DNA from: Qaidamihabitans albus
Lineage (GTDB): Bacteria > Actinomycetota > Actinomycetes > Mycobacteriales > Pseudonocardiaceae
Length of the DNA: 64,000 nt
Direction of reading: 5' to 3'
NCBI RefSeq assembly: GCF_016464705.1
Contig: NZ_JAEHOB010000009.1
Coordinates: forward strand, 62,001-126,000
Numbering within the stretch: position 1 is the first letter of the stretch; every line of letters starts with the position of its first letter. Both the position numbers and the translations under genes were made by a program. The notes beneath the pieces were generated by a model. The model worked only from the letters and a program-made list of their open reading frames with translations. It was not told the DNA's origin and did not search any database. Below are positions 17,410 to 25,627 of the stretch, piece after piece.

Positions 17410-17430
17410 CGCCGTGTCCGCGGCCCCATG

Positions 17431-17474
17431 CGCGCGTGTCCGCGTTCTGTGCGCACAGAACGCGGACACGCGTG
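17431..17474. terminator. 22-bp palindrome, bidirectional terminator
   Basis: GTGTCCGCGTTCTGTGC at 17436-17452 is followed at once by its exact inverse, and five further outer pairs (one G-T) extend the stem to about 22 bp without a loop. It lies between the convergent DUF8129-like gene and copA. The short word GTGTCCGCG and its inverse also occur just outside, at about 17414 and 17502, as if the element has degenerate flanking copies. Confidence 0.65.
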
Positions 17475-17515
17475 CGGGAACCGCGGACGCTGGTGCACCG
17501 ACCGCGGACACGGGG

Positions 17516-19789
17516 TCAGTACGCGCGGAACCGGCGCAGGCGGAGGCTGTTGCTCACCACGAACACGGAGCTGAACGCCATCGCGGCACCGGCGATCATC
17601 GGGTTGAGCAGGCCGGCCGCGGCCAGCGGCAGGGCGGCCACGTTGTAGGCGAAGGCCCAGAACAGGTTGCCCTTGATCGTGCGCAGGGTCTGCCGCGACA
17701 GCCGGATCGCGTCGACCGCCGCGCGGAGGTCACCGCGGACCAGGGTCAGGTCCCCGGCCTCGATGGCGACGTCCGCACCGGTGCCCATGGCCAGGCCGAG
17801 GTCGGCCTGCGCGAGCGCCGCGGCGTCGTTGATGCCGTCGCCGACCATCGCGACGACCTTGCCCTCGGACTGCAGGCGCTTCACGACGTCCACCTTGTCC
17901 TTGGGCAGCACCTCCGCGATCACGGTGCCCATTCCGTCTCCGGCGTCGATCCCCACCTCGGCGGCCACCGACCTGGCGACGGCCTCGTTGTCGCCGGTGA
18001 GCAGCACCGGGGTCAACCCGAGCTCGCGCAGCCTGCCGACGGCCTCCCGGGAGGTCGGCTTGACGGTGTCGGCCACGACCAGTACCGCCCTGGCCCTCCC
18101 GTCCCAGGCGACGGCGACCGCGGTCCGCCCCTGACGCTGCGCCGCGTCGGCGGCCTCGGCCAGGTCGGCGGGCAGCTCCTGGCTCCACTGCCGCAGCAGC
18201 GCCGGCCTGCCCACGAGCACCGCCCGGCCGTCGACGACGCCCCGCACGCCGAGCCCTTCGACGTTGGCGAACTCCTCGACCGTGCCCAGCTCACCGGCCC
18301 GCTCGGCCGCGCCACGGGCGATCGCCCTGGCGATCGGGTGCTCGGAGGCGTTCTCCAGCGCGCCCGCCAGGCGCAATGCCTCCCCGGTGTCGGTGCCTTC
18401 GGCCACGTGCACGTCGGTGAGCGCCATCCGGCCGGTGGTGACCGTGCCGGTCTTGTCGAGCACGACGGTGTCCACCCGCCGCGTCGACTCCAGCACCTCC
18501 GGGCCCTTGATGAGGATGCCGAGCTGCGCACCCCGGCCGGTGCCCACCAGCAGCGCGGTCGGTGTCGCCAGCCCCAGTGCGCACGGGCAGGCGATGATGA
18601 GCACCGCCACCGCGGCGGTGAACGCGGCCGCGGCCGAACCGCCGACGGCCAGCCACGTCACGAGCGTGCCGAGCGCGAGCACGATGACGATCGGCACGAA
18701 CACCGCCGAGATCCGGTCGGCGAGGCGCTGCACGGCGGCCTTGCCGGTCTGGGCCTGCTCGACCAGCTTCGCCATCTGCGCCAGCTGCGTGTCCGAGCCG
18801 ACCCTGCTCGCCCGCACGATCAGCCGCCCGCCCGCGTTGACCGTCGCGCCCACCACGGTGTCGCCCGGCCGCACCTCGACCGGCACCGACTCACCGGTGA
18901 GCATGCTGGCGTCGACCGCGGAGCTGCCCTCGTCGACCACGCCGTCGGTGGCGATCTTCTCCCCCGGCCGGACGACGAAGCGGTCTCCCACCGCGAGCCG
19001 GTCGGTCGGGATGCGCTCCTCGCGCCCGTCCCGCAGGACGGCGACCTCCTTCGCGCCGAGCTCGAGCAGCGCCCGCAGCGCGGCGCCGGCCCTGCGCTTG
19101 GAGCGCGCCTCGAAATAGCGGCCGGTGAGGATGAACGTCGTCACCCCGGCCGCGACCTCGAGGTAGATGCTGGCGTCCCCGCTCATCCGCTCGATGGTCA
19201 GCTCGAACGGGTGTGTCGTCCCCGGTATGCCTGCACCACCGAACAGCAGCGCGTACAGCGACCAGAGGAACGCCGCGAGGGTGCCCATCGAGATGAGCGT
19301 GTCCATCGTGGCCGCGCCGTGCCTCAGGTTCGTCCAGGCGGCCTTGTGGAAGGGCCAGCCCGCCCACACCACCACCGGCGCGGCCAGCGTCAGCGAGATC
19401 CACTGCCAGTAGGTGAACTGCAGCGCGGGCACCATGGCCAGCAGGATCACCGGCACCGACAGCACGGCCGAGCCGATGAGCCGCTGCCGCAGTGCCCGGA
19501 TCGACTGGTCCTCCGGCTCCTCAGAGTTCTCGGCGGGCTCCGCCCGGCCGGGGCCGGGCAACGTGGCCGCGTAGCCCGCCGCCTCCACCTGCGCCACCAG
19601 CTGCTCCGGCTCGACGCCGGCACCGTAGGTGACGCTGGCCTTCTCGGTGGCGTAGTTCACCGTCGCCGTGACACCGTCCAGCTTGTTGAGCTTGCGCTCG
19701 ATTCGCGCAGCGCAGGAGGCGCAGGTCATCCCGCTGATCGCCAGTTCGACCTCGGTGCCCGCGGGCCCCGTCCCCACCTGCGCGGTCAT
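17516..19789 (-). CDS. copA: Copper-exporting P1B-type ATPase CopA
   Basis: A 757-residue P-type ATPase that exports Cu(I) from the cytoplasm. One N-terminal metal-binding domain has MTCASC (C23, C26); eight membrane helices follow, with the transport motif CPC in helix 6 ([15 protein letters not shown]), the phosphorylated aspartate in DKTGT, the actuator TGES and the nucleotide-domain motifs SEHP and GDGINDA. The gene overlaps copZ by four bases (ATGA) and belongs to the csoR-copZ-copA operon, induced when CsoR binds copper. Confidence 0.95.
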   Translation of the reverse strand: MTAQVGTGPAGTEVELAISGMTCASCAARIERKLNKLDGVTATVNYATEKASVTYGAGVEPEQLVAQVEAAGYAATLPGPGRAEPAENSEEPEDQSIRALRQRLIGSAVLSVPVILLAMVPALQFTYWQWISLTLAAPVVVWAGWPFHKAAWTNLRHGAATMDTLISMGTLAAFLWSLYALLFGGAGIPGTTHPFELTIERMSGDASIYLEVAAGVTTFILTGRYFEARSKRRAGAALRALLELGAKEVAVLRDGREERIPTDRLAVGDRFVVRPGEKIATDGVVDEGSSAVDASMLTGESVPVEVRPGDTVVGATVNAGGRLIVRASRVGSDTQLAQMAKLVEQAQTGKAAVQRLADRISAVFVPIVIVLALGTLVTWLAVGGSAAAAFTAAVAVLIIACPCALGLATPTALLVGTGRGAQLGILIKGPEVLESTRRVDTVVLDKTGTVTTGRMALTDVHVAEGTDTGEALRLAGALENASEHPIARAIARGAAERAGELGTVEEFANVEGLGVRGVVDGRAVLVGRPALLRQWSQELPADLAEAADAAQRQGRTAVAVAWDGRARAVLVVADTVKPTSREAVGRLRELGLTPVLLTGDNEAVARSVAAEVGIDAGDGMGTVIAEVLPKDKVDVVKRLQSEGKVVAMVGDGINDAAALAQADLGLAMGTGADVAIEAGDLTLVRGDLRAAVDAIRLSRQTLRTIKGNLFWAFAYNVAALPLAAAGLLNPMIAGAAMAFSSVFVVSNSLRLRRFRAY

Positions 19790-19992
19790 GGCCGCAGCTC
19801 GTATCCGGCCTCTTCGACCGCGGCACGCAGGTCCGCGACGTCGACCTCGCCCGCGCTGGTCACGGTCACCGCACCGGTCGGCAGGTCCACCGCGACGTCG
19901 GTCACCCCCTGGATCGCGCCTACCTCCTCGGTCACCGAGCGAGCACAGTGCTCGCAGGTCATGCCGGTGACGGTGTAGGTCGTCTCGGTCAT
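19786..19992 (-). CDS. copZ: Copper chaperone CopZ (heavy-metal-associated domain)
   Basis: A 68-residue HMA-domain protein with the Cu(I) site MTCEHC (C13, C16), which hands copper to CopA or to CsoR. Length and the ferredoxin-like pattern ([44 protein letters not shown]) are standard. The stop codon overlaps the copA start, so the two proteins are made in step. It follows csoR by 31 bases. Confidence 0.92.
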   Translation of the reverse strand: MTETTYTVTGMTCEHCARSVTEEVGAIQGVTDVAVDLPTGAVTVTSAGEVDVADLRAAVEEAGYELRP

Positions 19993-20023
19993 GGTGCAGC
20001 CCTTTCCGTTCGTCGAATGGTCC

Positions 20024-20305
20024 TCAGGAGCGGACGAGCCGGGCGATCGCGTCGCTGGCCTCGCGGACCTTCTCCTCGGCAGCGTCGCCGCCCTCGGCGA
20101 TCGCCTCGGCGACACAGTGCTTGAGGTGCTCGTCGAGCAGCCCGATCGACACCGACTGCAGTGCCTTGGTGGCCGCCGAGATCTGGGTGAGAACGTCGAT
20201 GCAGTACTCGTCGCTCTCGACCATCCGCTGCAGCCCGCGGATCTGCCCCTCGATGCGCCGCAGCCGCTTGAGGTATGCCTCTTTGTCTCCGGTGTATCCC
20301 CGCAT
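20024..20305 (-). CDS. csoR: Copper-sensing repressor CsoR
   Basis: A 93-residue all-helical repressor that leaves DNA when Cu(I) binds. The Cu(I) ligands are C35 (DEYCIDVLTQ), H60 and C64 (LDEHLKHC), the Cys-His-Cys pattern that separates CsoR from RcnR and FrmR. It starts the cop operon, and a promoter with an overlapping operator is seen upstream (20394-20423), so it should repress itself, copZ and copA. AAGGAGAT lies just before the ATG. Confidence 0.93.
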   Translation of the reverse strand: MRGYTGDKEAYLKRLRRIEGQIRGLQRMVESDEYCIDVLTQISAATKALQSVSIGLLDEHLKHCVAEAIAEGGDAAEEKVREASDAIARLVRS

Positions 20306-20393
20306 CTCGCCATCTCCTTGTTCGCGCCGACACCCAAGTTTACCCCTTACCCGTATATCCGGCGGCGGTAGCCGAGGGTCGGCGACAGCCTCG

Positions 20394-20423
20394 TTTATAC
20401 CCTAGGGGGGTAAGGCAAGTCAA
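20394..20423 (-). promoter_or_regulatory. cop operon promoter with CsoR operator
   Basis: On the minus strand TTGACT (20423-20418) and TATAAA (20399-20394) form a strong sigma-70-type promoter with an 18-base spacer. The spacer holds a TACCC...GGGTA palindrome (+ strand TATACCCTAGGGGGGTAA, 20396-20413), the usual shape of CsoR operators. CsoR bound here would block RNA polymerase. A second TTTACCCC stretch near 20338 may be an extra half-site. Confidence 0.75.
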
Positions 20424-20560
20424 CGCGCCACCGATACGAGGGCGGGGTATCTTGCGCTGGCCTTTCGTCCCGCGCACTCCCAGCCGGCGGGGACGATGCA
20501 TACCGCCGGTGCGGTTGGGGTAGTCGACACTGGCTCCGATCCGGGGAGGTGCAGACCGAC

Positions 20561-20908
20561 GTGACCTTCGCCAACGCACTGATCGCGCTGGCACTAGTGC
20601 TCGGCGTGACCGGCGGCCTCTACGGCGTGGCGCACCTCGTCCGGCTCGGCAGTACCGGTGTGGGCATGCGCCCGTTCCTCTCCGGGCACGACCCGGCCGA
20701 GCACGCACTGTCCCGCTTCCACGTCCGCTGGTATGCGCTCACGATGATCTTCCTCGCCTTCGACATGGAGATGGTGTTCATGTACCCCTGGGCGCTGGTC
20801 GTGGCCGAGAAGGGTACGAGCGCGGTCGTGGAGATGTTCGTCTTCCTGGCCATCCTGATGGCCGGGGTGGTCTACGCCTGGCGTGAGGGGGCGCTGCGGT
20901 GGACCTGA
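20561..20908 (+). CDS. nuoA: Complex-I-like subunit NuoA
   Basis: A 115-residue membrane protein with three helices, matching NuoA/Ndh subunit 3: the loop SRFHVRWYALTMIFLAFDMEM with YPWALV after it is the family signature. NuoA sits at the junction between membrane and peripheral arms of complex I. The GTG at 20561 follows GGGGAGG (20543-20549); the GTG at 20549 overlaps that site and is less likely. It opens an eight-gene operon that has the full membrane arm but no NADH- or Fe-S-carrying genes. Its end overlaps the next gene by ten bases. Confidence 0.9.
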   Translation: MTFANALIALALVLGVTGGLYGVAHLVRLGSTGVGMRPFLSGHDPAEHALSRFHVRWYALTMIFLAFDMEMVFMYPWALVVAEKGTSAVVEMFVFLAILMAGVVYAWREGALRWT

Positions 20909-21945
20909 GGGGATGGCTGTCGCGACGGCTTCCGGTGCGCCCGCTCGTGGTGCCCGTGCCGGGCGGCACCGCGTCGCGGCTCGCGGCCGAACGCACCTGC
21001 CGTACCCGGGGCTGGTATTCCGCGGCGAGTCCGGCCGAGGCCAACCTCCTCGTCGTCGCCGGAGCCACGGACGGCGCGCTCGAAGCGGCGGTGGAACGCG
21101 TGTGGCAGTCGATGCCGGCTCCCCGGGCACGGGCCGCGATCGCCCGCGCGGAGCACGCGGAAGGACAGCTCGACGCGGCGGAGGCGACCCTGCGCGACAC
21201 CTTCCGCCAGCGCCGCCAGGCCACCGAGACCGTCCACCCCGGACCGGAACCCGAGATGGCCGGGCGCGGCGAGGACCGCGACGGGCTCATGCTGGACCAG
21301 CTCACCGTGCCGCTGGGCCCGGTGCTGCCCGAATGGCCCGCCGGCCTCGTACTGCACACGACCGTCCAGGGTGACGTGATCCAGGATGCCCGCGTCGAAC
21401 TGCTCGGGCTCGGCCAGGTGTCCGGCGGCACCCCGTGGTGGCCGTACGGCGGCGGCACGCCCCGCCGCGGGCTCGCCGCGCGGCACCTCGATACGTGCGC
21501 GAGCCTGCTCACGCTCGCCGGAGCGGGCCGCGCGGCGATCACCGCGCGGCGGTTGCGCGACGACGTCCTGCTCGGCCGGCCCGCCGCGGAGCTCACCGGG
21601 CCGCTGCGCCGGTGGTCGGCCGGGGTCCGCCGCTCGTGGCCGTTGCGGTGGCTGCTTTCCGGCCTCGGTCCGGTCGACGACGACCTCGCCCCTCCCCCGC
21701 ACCTGGCCGGTGACGTACTCGCCAGGCTGCGGCGTTTCGCCACCGCCGCAGAGGAGGCACTCGCCGACCTGGACGAGGACGGTGCGCTGCCCGGCCGGTC
21801 CGGCGATGAGTCCGGCGATGCGCAGTGGACGATCGAGACGCTGCCGCGGCTGCTGGCCGGGAGTGAGCTCGCCGCCGCCCGGCTGCTCGTCGCGAGCCTC
21901 GATCCGGACATCGAGGCTCTGACCGGCCGCGAGGTGCGCCCGTGA
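20899..21945 (+). CDS. Degenerate NuoB/NuoD-like fusion protein
   Basis: A 348-residue soluble protein occupying the place of nuoB-C-D. Residues about 45-80 (SPAEANLLVVAGATDGALEA, then VWQSMPAPRARAAIA) follow the NuoB pattern ADVLIVAG...MPEPRWV, but the cysteines that hold cluster N2 are absent. Residues about 133-170 (LTVPLGPVLPEWPAGLVLHT, VQGDVIQDARVELLG) and 195-225 (RHLDTCASLLTLAGAGRAA) follow NuoD. Only two cysteines, C34 and C200, remain in the whole protein. It cannot carry N2 and probably cannot reduce quinone as in normal complex I; it may be a structural plug or a docking site for another donor. The assignment is from pattern matching by eye. It overlaps nuoA and nuoH, so it is translated as part of the complex. 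Confidence 0.6.
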   Translation: MDLRGWLSRRLPVRPLVVPVPGGTASRLAAERTCRTRGWYSAASPAEANLLVVAGATDGALEAAVERVWQSMPAPRARAAIARAEHAEGQLDAAEATLRDTFRQRRQATETVHPGPEPEMAGRGEDRDGLMLDQLTVPLGPVLPEWPAGLVLHTTVQGDVIQDARVELLGLGQVSGGTPWWPYGGGTPRRGLAARHLDTCASLLTLAGAGRAAITARRLRDDVLLGRPAAELTGPLRRWSAGVRRSWPLRWLLSGLGPVDDDLAPPPHLAGDVLARLRRFATAAEEALADLDEDGALPGRSGDESGDAQWTIETLPRLLAGSELAAARLLVASLDPDIEALTGREVRP

Positions 21946-22865
21946 TCGAGCTGACTCCCTGGTGGGGCGCACTACTGCTGCCCCCCGTTCTCGCGGCCTT
22001 CGCGGTGGCCGCCGCCGTCTTCGACTCGGCGCTCACGGCCAGGGCTGCCGGTGCACCCGCTCCGCGTGCGGCCGCCGGGGCGCCGTTGCGGGCCGCGGGC
22101 GGGCTGCTCCTCCAGCAACGGCGCCGCACGCTGGCCGCCGACGCGCCGCTGTGGCGTGGTGCGGGGATCACGCTGGCCGCCGCCGGCGTCCTCGCGTCCC
22201 TCGTGACCCCGCTCGGCCGGTGGGCCGTGGGCGACCTCTCGGTCGGCATCGTGTGGTTCAACGCGATGGAGATCGTGGCTTGGGCCGCGGTGTGGCTGGC
22301 GGGCTGGGGCGCAAACTCGGCGTTCGGGCTGGTGGGCGGCTACCGGTTCATCGCACAGGGGCTTTCCTACGAGCTGCCGCACATGTTCGCGCTCACCGCC
22401 CCGGCGATCGGTGCCGGTTCACTGCGGGTCGCGGACGTGGTGTCCGCGCAGGACGGGCTATGGTTCGCCGTGTGGATGCCCGTGGCCTTCCTGGTCTTCC
22501 TGGCGACCGTGCTCGCGATGGCGTTCCGCCGGCCGTTCGATCACCCGGTGAGCCGGGACACCGCGGGGGGCGTGCTCGCCGAGCTGTCCGGTGTGGACCG
22601 GCTGGTGTTCCTCGCCGGGCGCTGGCTGCTGCTGGTCTCGGGCGCGGGCATGGCCGTCGCGCTGTTCCTCGGCGGCGGCGCGGGACCGCTGCTGCCCGCG
22701 TGGCTGTGGTCGGTGCTGAAGACGGCGGCGGTCCTCGCGGCGCTGGTGTGGGCGGGACACCGGCTGCCGACGGTCCGGATGGATCGCTTCGCCGAGCTCG
22801 CCTGGCTCGTGCTCATCCCGGCGACGCTGCTCCAGGCTCTTTTCGTGTCCATCGTGGTTATCTAG
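21942..22865 (+). CDS. nuoH: Complex-I-like subunit NuoH
   Basis: A 307-residue membrane protein with about eight helices. The NuoH family segments are visible as AQGLSYELPHMFAL and the acidic loop FRRPFDHPVSRDTAGG, and VRMDRFAELAWLVLIP resembles the usual R-x-D-x-L-x-x-x-W-K-x-x-xP ending. It is shorter than actinobacterial NuoH of normal complex I (about 400 or more). NuoH forms part of the quinone pocket and the start of the proton path. Start GTG at 21942 overlaps the previous stop (GTGA). Confidence 0.85.
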   Translation: MIELTPWWGALLLPPVLAAFAVAAAVFDSALTARAAGAPAPRAAAGAPLRAAGGLLLQQRRRTLAADAPLWRGAGITLAAAGVLASLVTPLGRWAVGDLSVGIVWFNAMEIVAWAAVWLAGWGANSAFGLVGGYRFIAQGLSYELPHMFALTAPAIGAGSLRVADVVSAQDGLWFAVWMPVAFLVFLATVLAMAFRRPFDHPVSRDTAGGVLAELSGVDRLVFLAGRWLLLVSGAGMAVALFLGGGAGPLLPAWLWSVLKTAAVLAALVWAGHRLPTVRMDRFAELAWLVLIPATLLQALFVSIVVI

Positions 22866-22877
22866 GGCTGTGGTCGC

Positions 22878-23441
22878 ATGTGGCAGGAGATCGTTTTCTG
22901 GCTTTGCGCGGCGGGTGCCGTTGGCACCGGCATAGCGGTGTTCCGGGTGGACTCGATGGCAAGGGCCACCTTCGCCCTGCTCGCGTCCTTCCTCTTCGGC
23001 GCGGGCACGGTGCTGCTGGTCGAGCTGACCTACCTCGGTGTGCTGGTCATCCTCATGATGATCATGGAGATGGTCATCATGGTCGTCTTCATGGTGATGT
23101 ACATGATGAATCCCGCCGGCCTGATGCCGATGAGCATGCTGCACAACCAGAGGGGCTCGCTCGCGATCGCCGCAGGCACGTTCGCGCTGCTCACCGCGGG
23201 CATCTATCTCGTCGACTGGCCCACCTCGCGGGCGCCGCGCCCCGGCGACCCGACGAAGGCTCTCGGTGAGGCTCTGATGGGCCCGAAGATGCTGGTGATG
23301 ATCGTGCTCGGCCTCGCACTCTTCGCCACGATCGTCGCCACGGTCGTGCTCGCCACCAACCGGGGTCGCTACGACCGCTACGGCGACCGGCTGGAACGCG
23401 ACCGTCCCGACGACCCCGTGCGGGGAGGTGTCGGCCGATGA
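22878..23441 (+). CDS. nuoJ: Complex-I-like subunit NuoJ
   Basis: A 187-residue membrane protein with five helices. RVDSMARATFALLASFLFGA, with VLLVELTYLGVLVILMMIME after it, matches the NuoJ core, including the conserved glutamates around the third helix, and methionine-rich stretches follow. The C-terminal tail is charged. It has a four-base ATGA overlap with nuoK. It lies in the middle of the membrane-arm operon; nuoI (the 2x[4Fe-4S] subunit normally between H and J) is missing. Confidence 0.83.
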   Translation: MWQEIVFWLCAAGAVGTGIAVFRVDSMARATFALLASFLFGAGTVLLVELTYLGVLVILMMIMEMVIMVVFMVMYMMNPAGLMPMSMLHNQRGSLAIAAGTFALLTAGIYLVDWPTSRAPRPGDPTKALGEALMGPKMLVMIVLGLALFATIVATVVLATNRGRYDRYGDRLERDRPDDPVRGGVGR

Positions 23442-23743
23442 CCCTGCAGGACTACCTGTTGCTCGCGGCCGCCCTGTTCAGCGTCGGGCTCTACGGCGCG
23501 CTGTCCCAGCAGTCGATCGTGATGATCATGATGGGCCTGGAGCTGATGATCAACGCCGTGATCGTCGGCGGCGCCGCGTTCTGGTACTTCACCTCGCCGG
23601 ACAGGCCGGACGGCCAGGTCGTCGTCGTGCTCGCCGTGACCGCGATGGCGATCGAGATGGCCATGGGGTTTGCCGTCACCACGGCGGTGTTCCGCGCGCG
23701 GGATGTGGACATGACCGACATGGCCGCGGATCTGCGGGACTGA
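23438..23743 (+). CDS. nuoK: Complex-I-like subunit NuoK
   Basis: A 101-residue three-helix protein of the NuoK/MrpC family. IMMGLELMINAVIVGG contains the conserved membrane glutamate, and VTAMAIEMAMGFAVTTAVF the second one; both take part in the central proton axis of complex I. Length is standard. The ATG overlaps the nuoJ stop, and nuoL begins three bases after its own stop. Confidence 0.88.
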   Translation: MTLQDYLLLAAALFSVGLYGALSQQSIVMIMMGLELMINAVIVGGAAFWYFTSPDRPDGQVVVVLAVTAMAIEMAMGFAVTTAVFRARDVDMTDMAADLRD

Positions 23744-23746
23744 CCG

Positions 23747-25618
23747 ATGCTCTGGACCCTAGTCGTGATCCCGCTCATCGCAGGCGCCGCGCTGCTCGCC
23801 TCCGGCAGGCGCGCGGACCGGTGGGCTCCCGGCACCGCACTGCCGGCCGCCGCGCTCACGCTGGCGCTCGCGGTCGGCGCCGCCGTGCGCAGGCCCGAGG
23901 TCTCGGCCCCGTTCCTCGCCGGGGTGCCGTTCGGCCTTAGGGTGGACGGCCTTTCGGCCGTGCTGATCGTGCTCGTCGCGGTGGTGCTGCTCGCCGTGCT
24001 CGTGTTCGCCGTCGGTGAGGTGGGCCCGGGTGAGCCCCGCGCCCGGTTCTTCGGCCTCATGTTGCTCTTCGCCGCAGCGATGCTGGTGACGGTCACCGCC
24101 ACGAGCATGGTGGCGCTGCTGATGGCGTGGGAGGTCATGGGCGCGACCTCGTACGGGCTGATCGGGTTCTGGTGGCACGAGCCGGAGCGGGCCCGCTCCG
24201 GCACGATCGCCTTCCTCACCACCAGGGGCGCCGACCTCGGCCTTTACCTCGCGGCCGCCGCGGCGATGGCGGGCGGTGCCGGTGCGCTCGCGCTGGACGG
24301 GCTGGCCACGCTGCCGGACGGCTGGCGCGACGCGGCGGCCGCGGGTGTCCTGCTCGCGGCATTCGGCAAGTCGGCACAGCTGCCGTTCAGCTTCTGGCTC
24401 TCCCGCGCGATGGCGGGTCCCACCGCGGTGTCGGCGCTGCTGCACTCGGCGACCATGGTCGCGGCGGGGGCCTACCTGCTGCTGCGGCTGCGGCCGTTGC
24501 TCGAGACGACCGCATGGGCGGCGGGGCTCGTGCTGTGGGTCGGTGTGCTGACCGCGCTCGCGCTGGGCGCCGTCGCCGTCGTGCAGCGCGATCTCAAGCA
24601 GTTGCTGGCGGCCTCCACCTGCGCACAGGTGGGTTTCATGGTGCTCGCCGCCGGAGCGGGCGGCGTGGCCGGGGGTGCCGCGCAGCTGACGGCGCACGCG
24701 GTGACCAAGACCCTGCTGTTCCTCTCCGCCGGCGTGTGGCTGGCCGTGCTGGGCAGGCAGAGCCTGTCCGGCCTGCGCGGCGCCGCACGGCGCAAGCCGA
24801 TGGTCGGTGTCCTGTTCGCAATCGGTGCGGTCACGCTCGCCGGGGTGCCGCCGCTGTCCATCTGGGCCGCCAAGGACGCCGTCCTGACGGCGGCGCTGCA
24901 CTCGTCCGTGCCGCTCTACTTGCTCGGGCTGGCCGCGAGCGCGCTGAGCGCCGGGTACGCGGGCCGCGCGCTGATGCTGGTCTGGTCGCCCGCCGACTCG
25001 ACCGACTCGACCGACTCCACTGTGGACGCCGATTCCACTGTGGACGCAGACGGACCTGGGCGGGCCGGCCGGTGGCGGACGGCCCCGCTACCCCTGCTCG
25101 CCGCGCCGGCGGTGCTGCTCGGCGCCTTCGCCGTGCCCCCGGTGTGGTCGGCGTTCGCCGACGCGGTCGGACATCCCGGCGAGCCGGCGCCGACCTGGGC
25201 CGAGATGGCCGTGTCGGCGGCGGTCGCCTTGTTCGCCACCGGCGCCGCGGCGGCGGTGGTCCACCGGCGCGGCGACGTCGGCGAGTCCGGTGTGCTCGGC
25301 GACTGGCTCGGTTTGGAACGGCTCGCCCGCAGGGTGCTCGTCACACCCGCCGACGTCCTCGCCGGGCTACTGGCGCGCTTCGACGACCGGGTCGTCGACG
25401 GAGGTGTCCACGCGGCCGCGGGGGCGGGTACGGCGGTGGCCCGGCTCACCGATGTCCGGATCGAGCCGGTGGTCGATGCGGGCGTGCGGGGCGTGGCGCG
25501 TGGCGGCCGCGCGCTGGGCCGGCTGGCCCGCCGCCCGCAGACGGGCCAGCTCCACCAGTACTACGCCCAGGCCGTGGTCGTCCTCGCGGTGCTCGCGCTG
25601 CTGTTGGCCGTCCTGTGA
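23747..25618 (+). CDS. nuoL: Complex-I-like antiporter subunit NuoL
   Basis: A 623-residue Mrp-type antiporter subunit, the distal proton pump of complex I. Conserved pieces: LLMAWEVMGATSYGLIGFWW with the acidic residue of helix 5, HSATMVAAGAYLLLRL with its key His/Lys neighbourhood, and KTLLFLSAGVWL. An unusual low-complexity insert (DSTDSTDSTVDAD, about residues 416-434) is encoded by tandem repeats. The C-terminal part (about 520-600) carries the lateral helix region. It lies between nuoK and nuoM in the same operon. Confidence 0.88.
   Translation: MLWTLVVIPLIAGAALLASGRRADRWAPGTALPAAALTLALAVGAAVRRPEVSAPFLAGVPFGLRVDGLSAVLIVLVAVVLLAVLVFAVGEVGPGEPRARFFGLMLLFAAAMLVTVTATSMVALLMAWEVMGATSYGLIGFWWHEPERARSGTIAFLTTRGADLGLYLAAAAAMAGGAGALALDGLATLPDGWRDAAAAGVLLAAFGKSAQLPFSFWLSRAMAGPTAVSALLHSATMVAAGAYLLLRLRPLLETTAWAAGLVLWVGVLTALALGAVAVVQRDLKQLLAASTCAQVGFMVLAAGAGGVAGGAAQLTAHAVTKTLLFLSAGVWLAVLGRQSLSGLRGAARRKPMVGVLFAIGAVTLAGVPPLSIWAAKDAVLTAALHSSVPLYLLGLAASALSAGYAGRALMLVWSPADSTDSTDSTVDADSTVDADGPGRAGRWRTAPLPLLAAPAVLLGAFAVPPVWSAFADAVGHPGEPAPTWAEMAVSAAVALFATGAAAAVVHRRGDVGESGVLGDWLGLERLARRVLVTPADVLAGLLARFDDRVVDGGVHAAAGAGTAVARLTDVRIEPVVDAGVRGVARGGRALGRLARRPQTGQLHQYYAQAVVVLAVLALLLAVL
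24995..25048 (+). repeat. Tandem repeats inside nuoL
   Basis: GACTCGACC is repeated twice (24995-25012), then an 18-base unit GACTCCACTGTGGACGCC is repeated with two changes (25013-25048). All units are in frame, giving Asp-Ser-Thr and Ser-Thr-Val-Asp-Ala-Asp repeats in a loop between helices. It is probably a replication-slippage expansion tolerated in a loop. Confidence 0.75.
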
Positions 25619-25627
25619 GAGAGAGGG

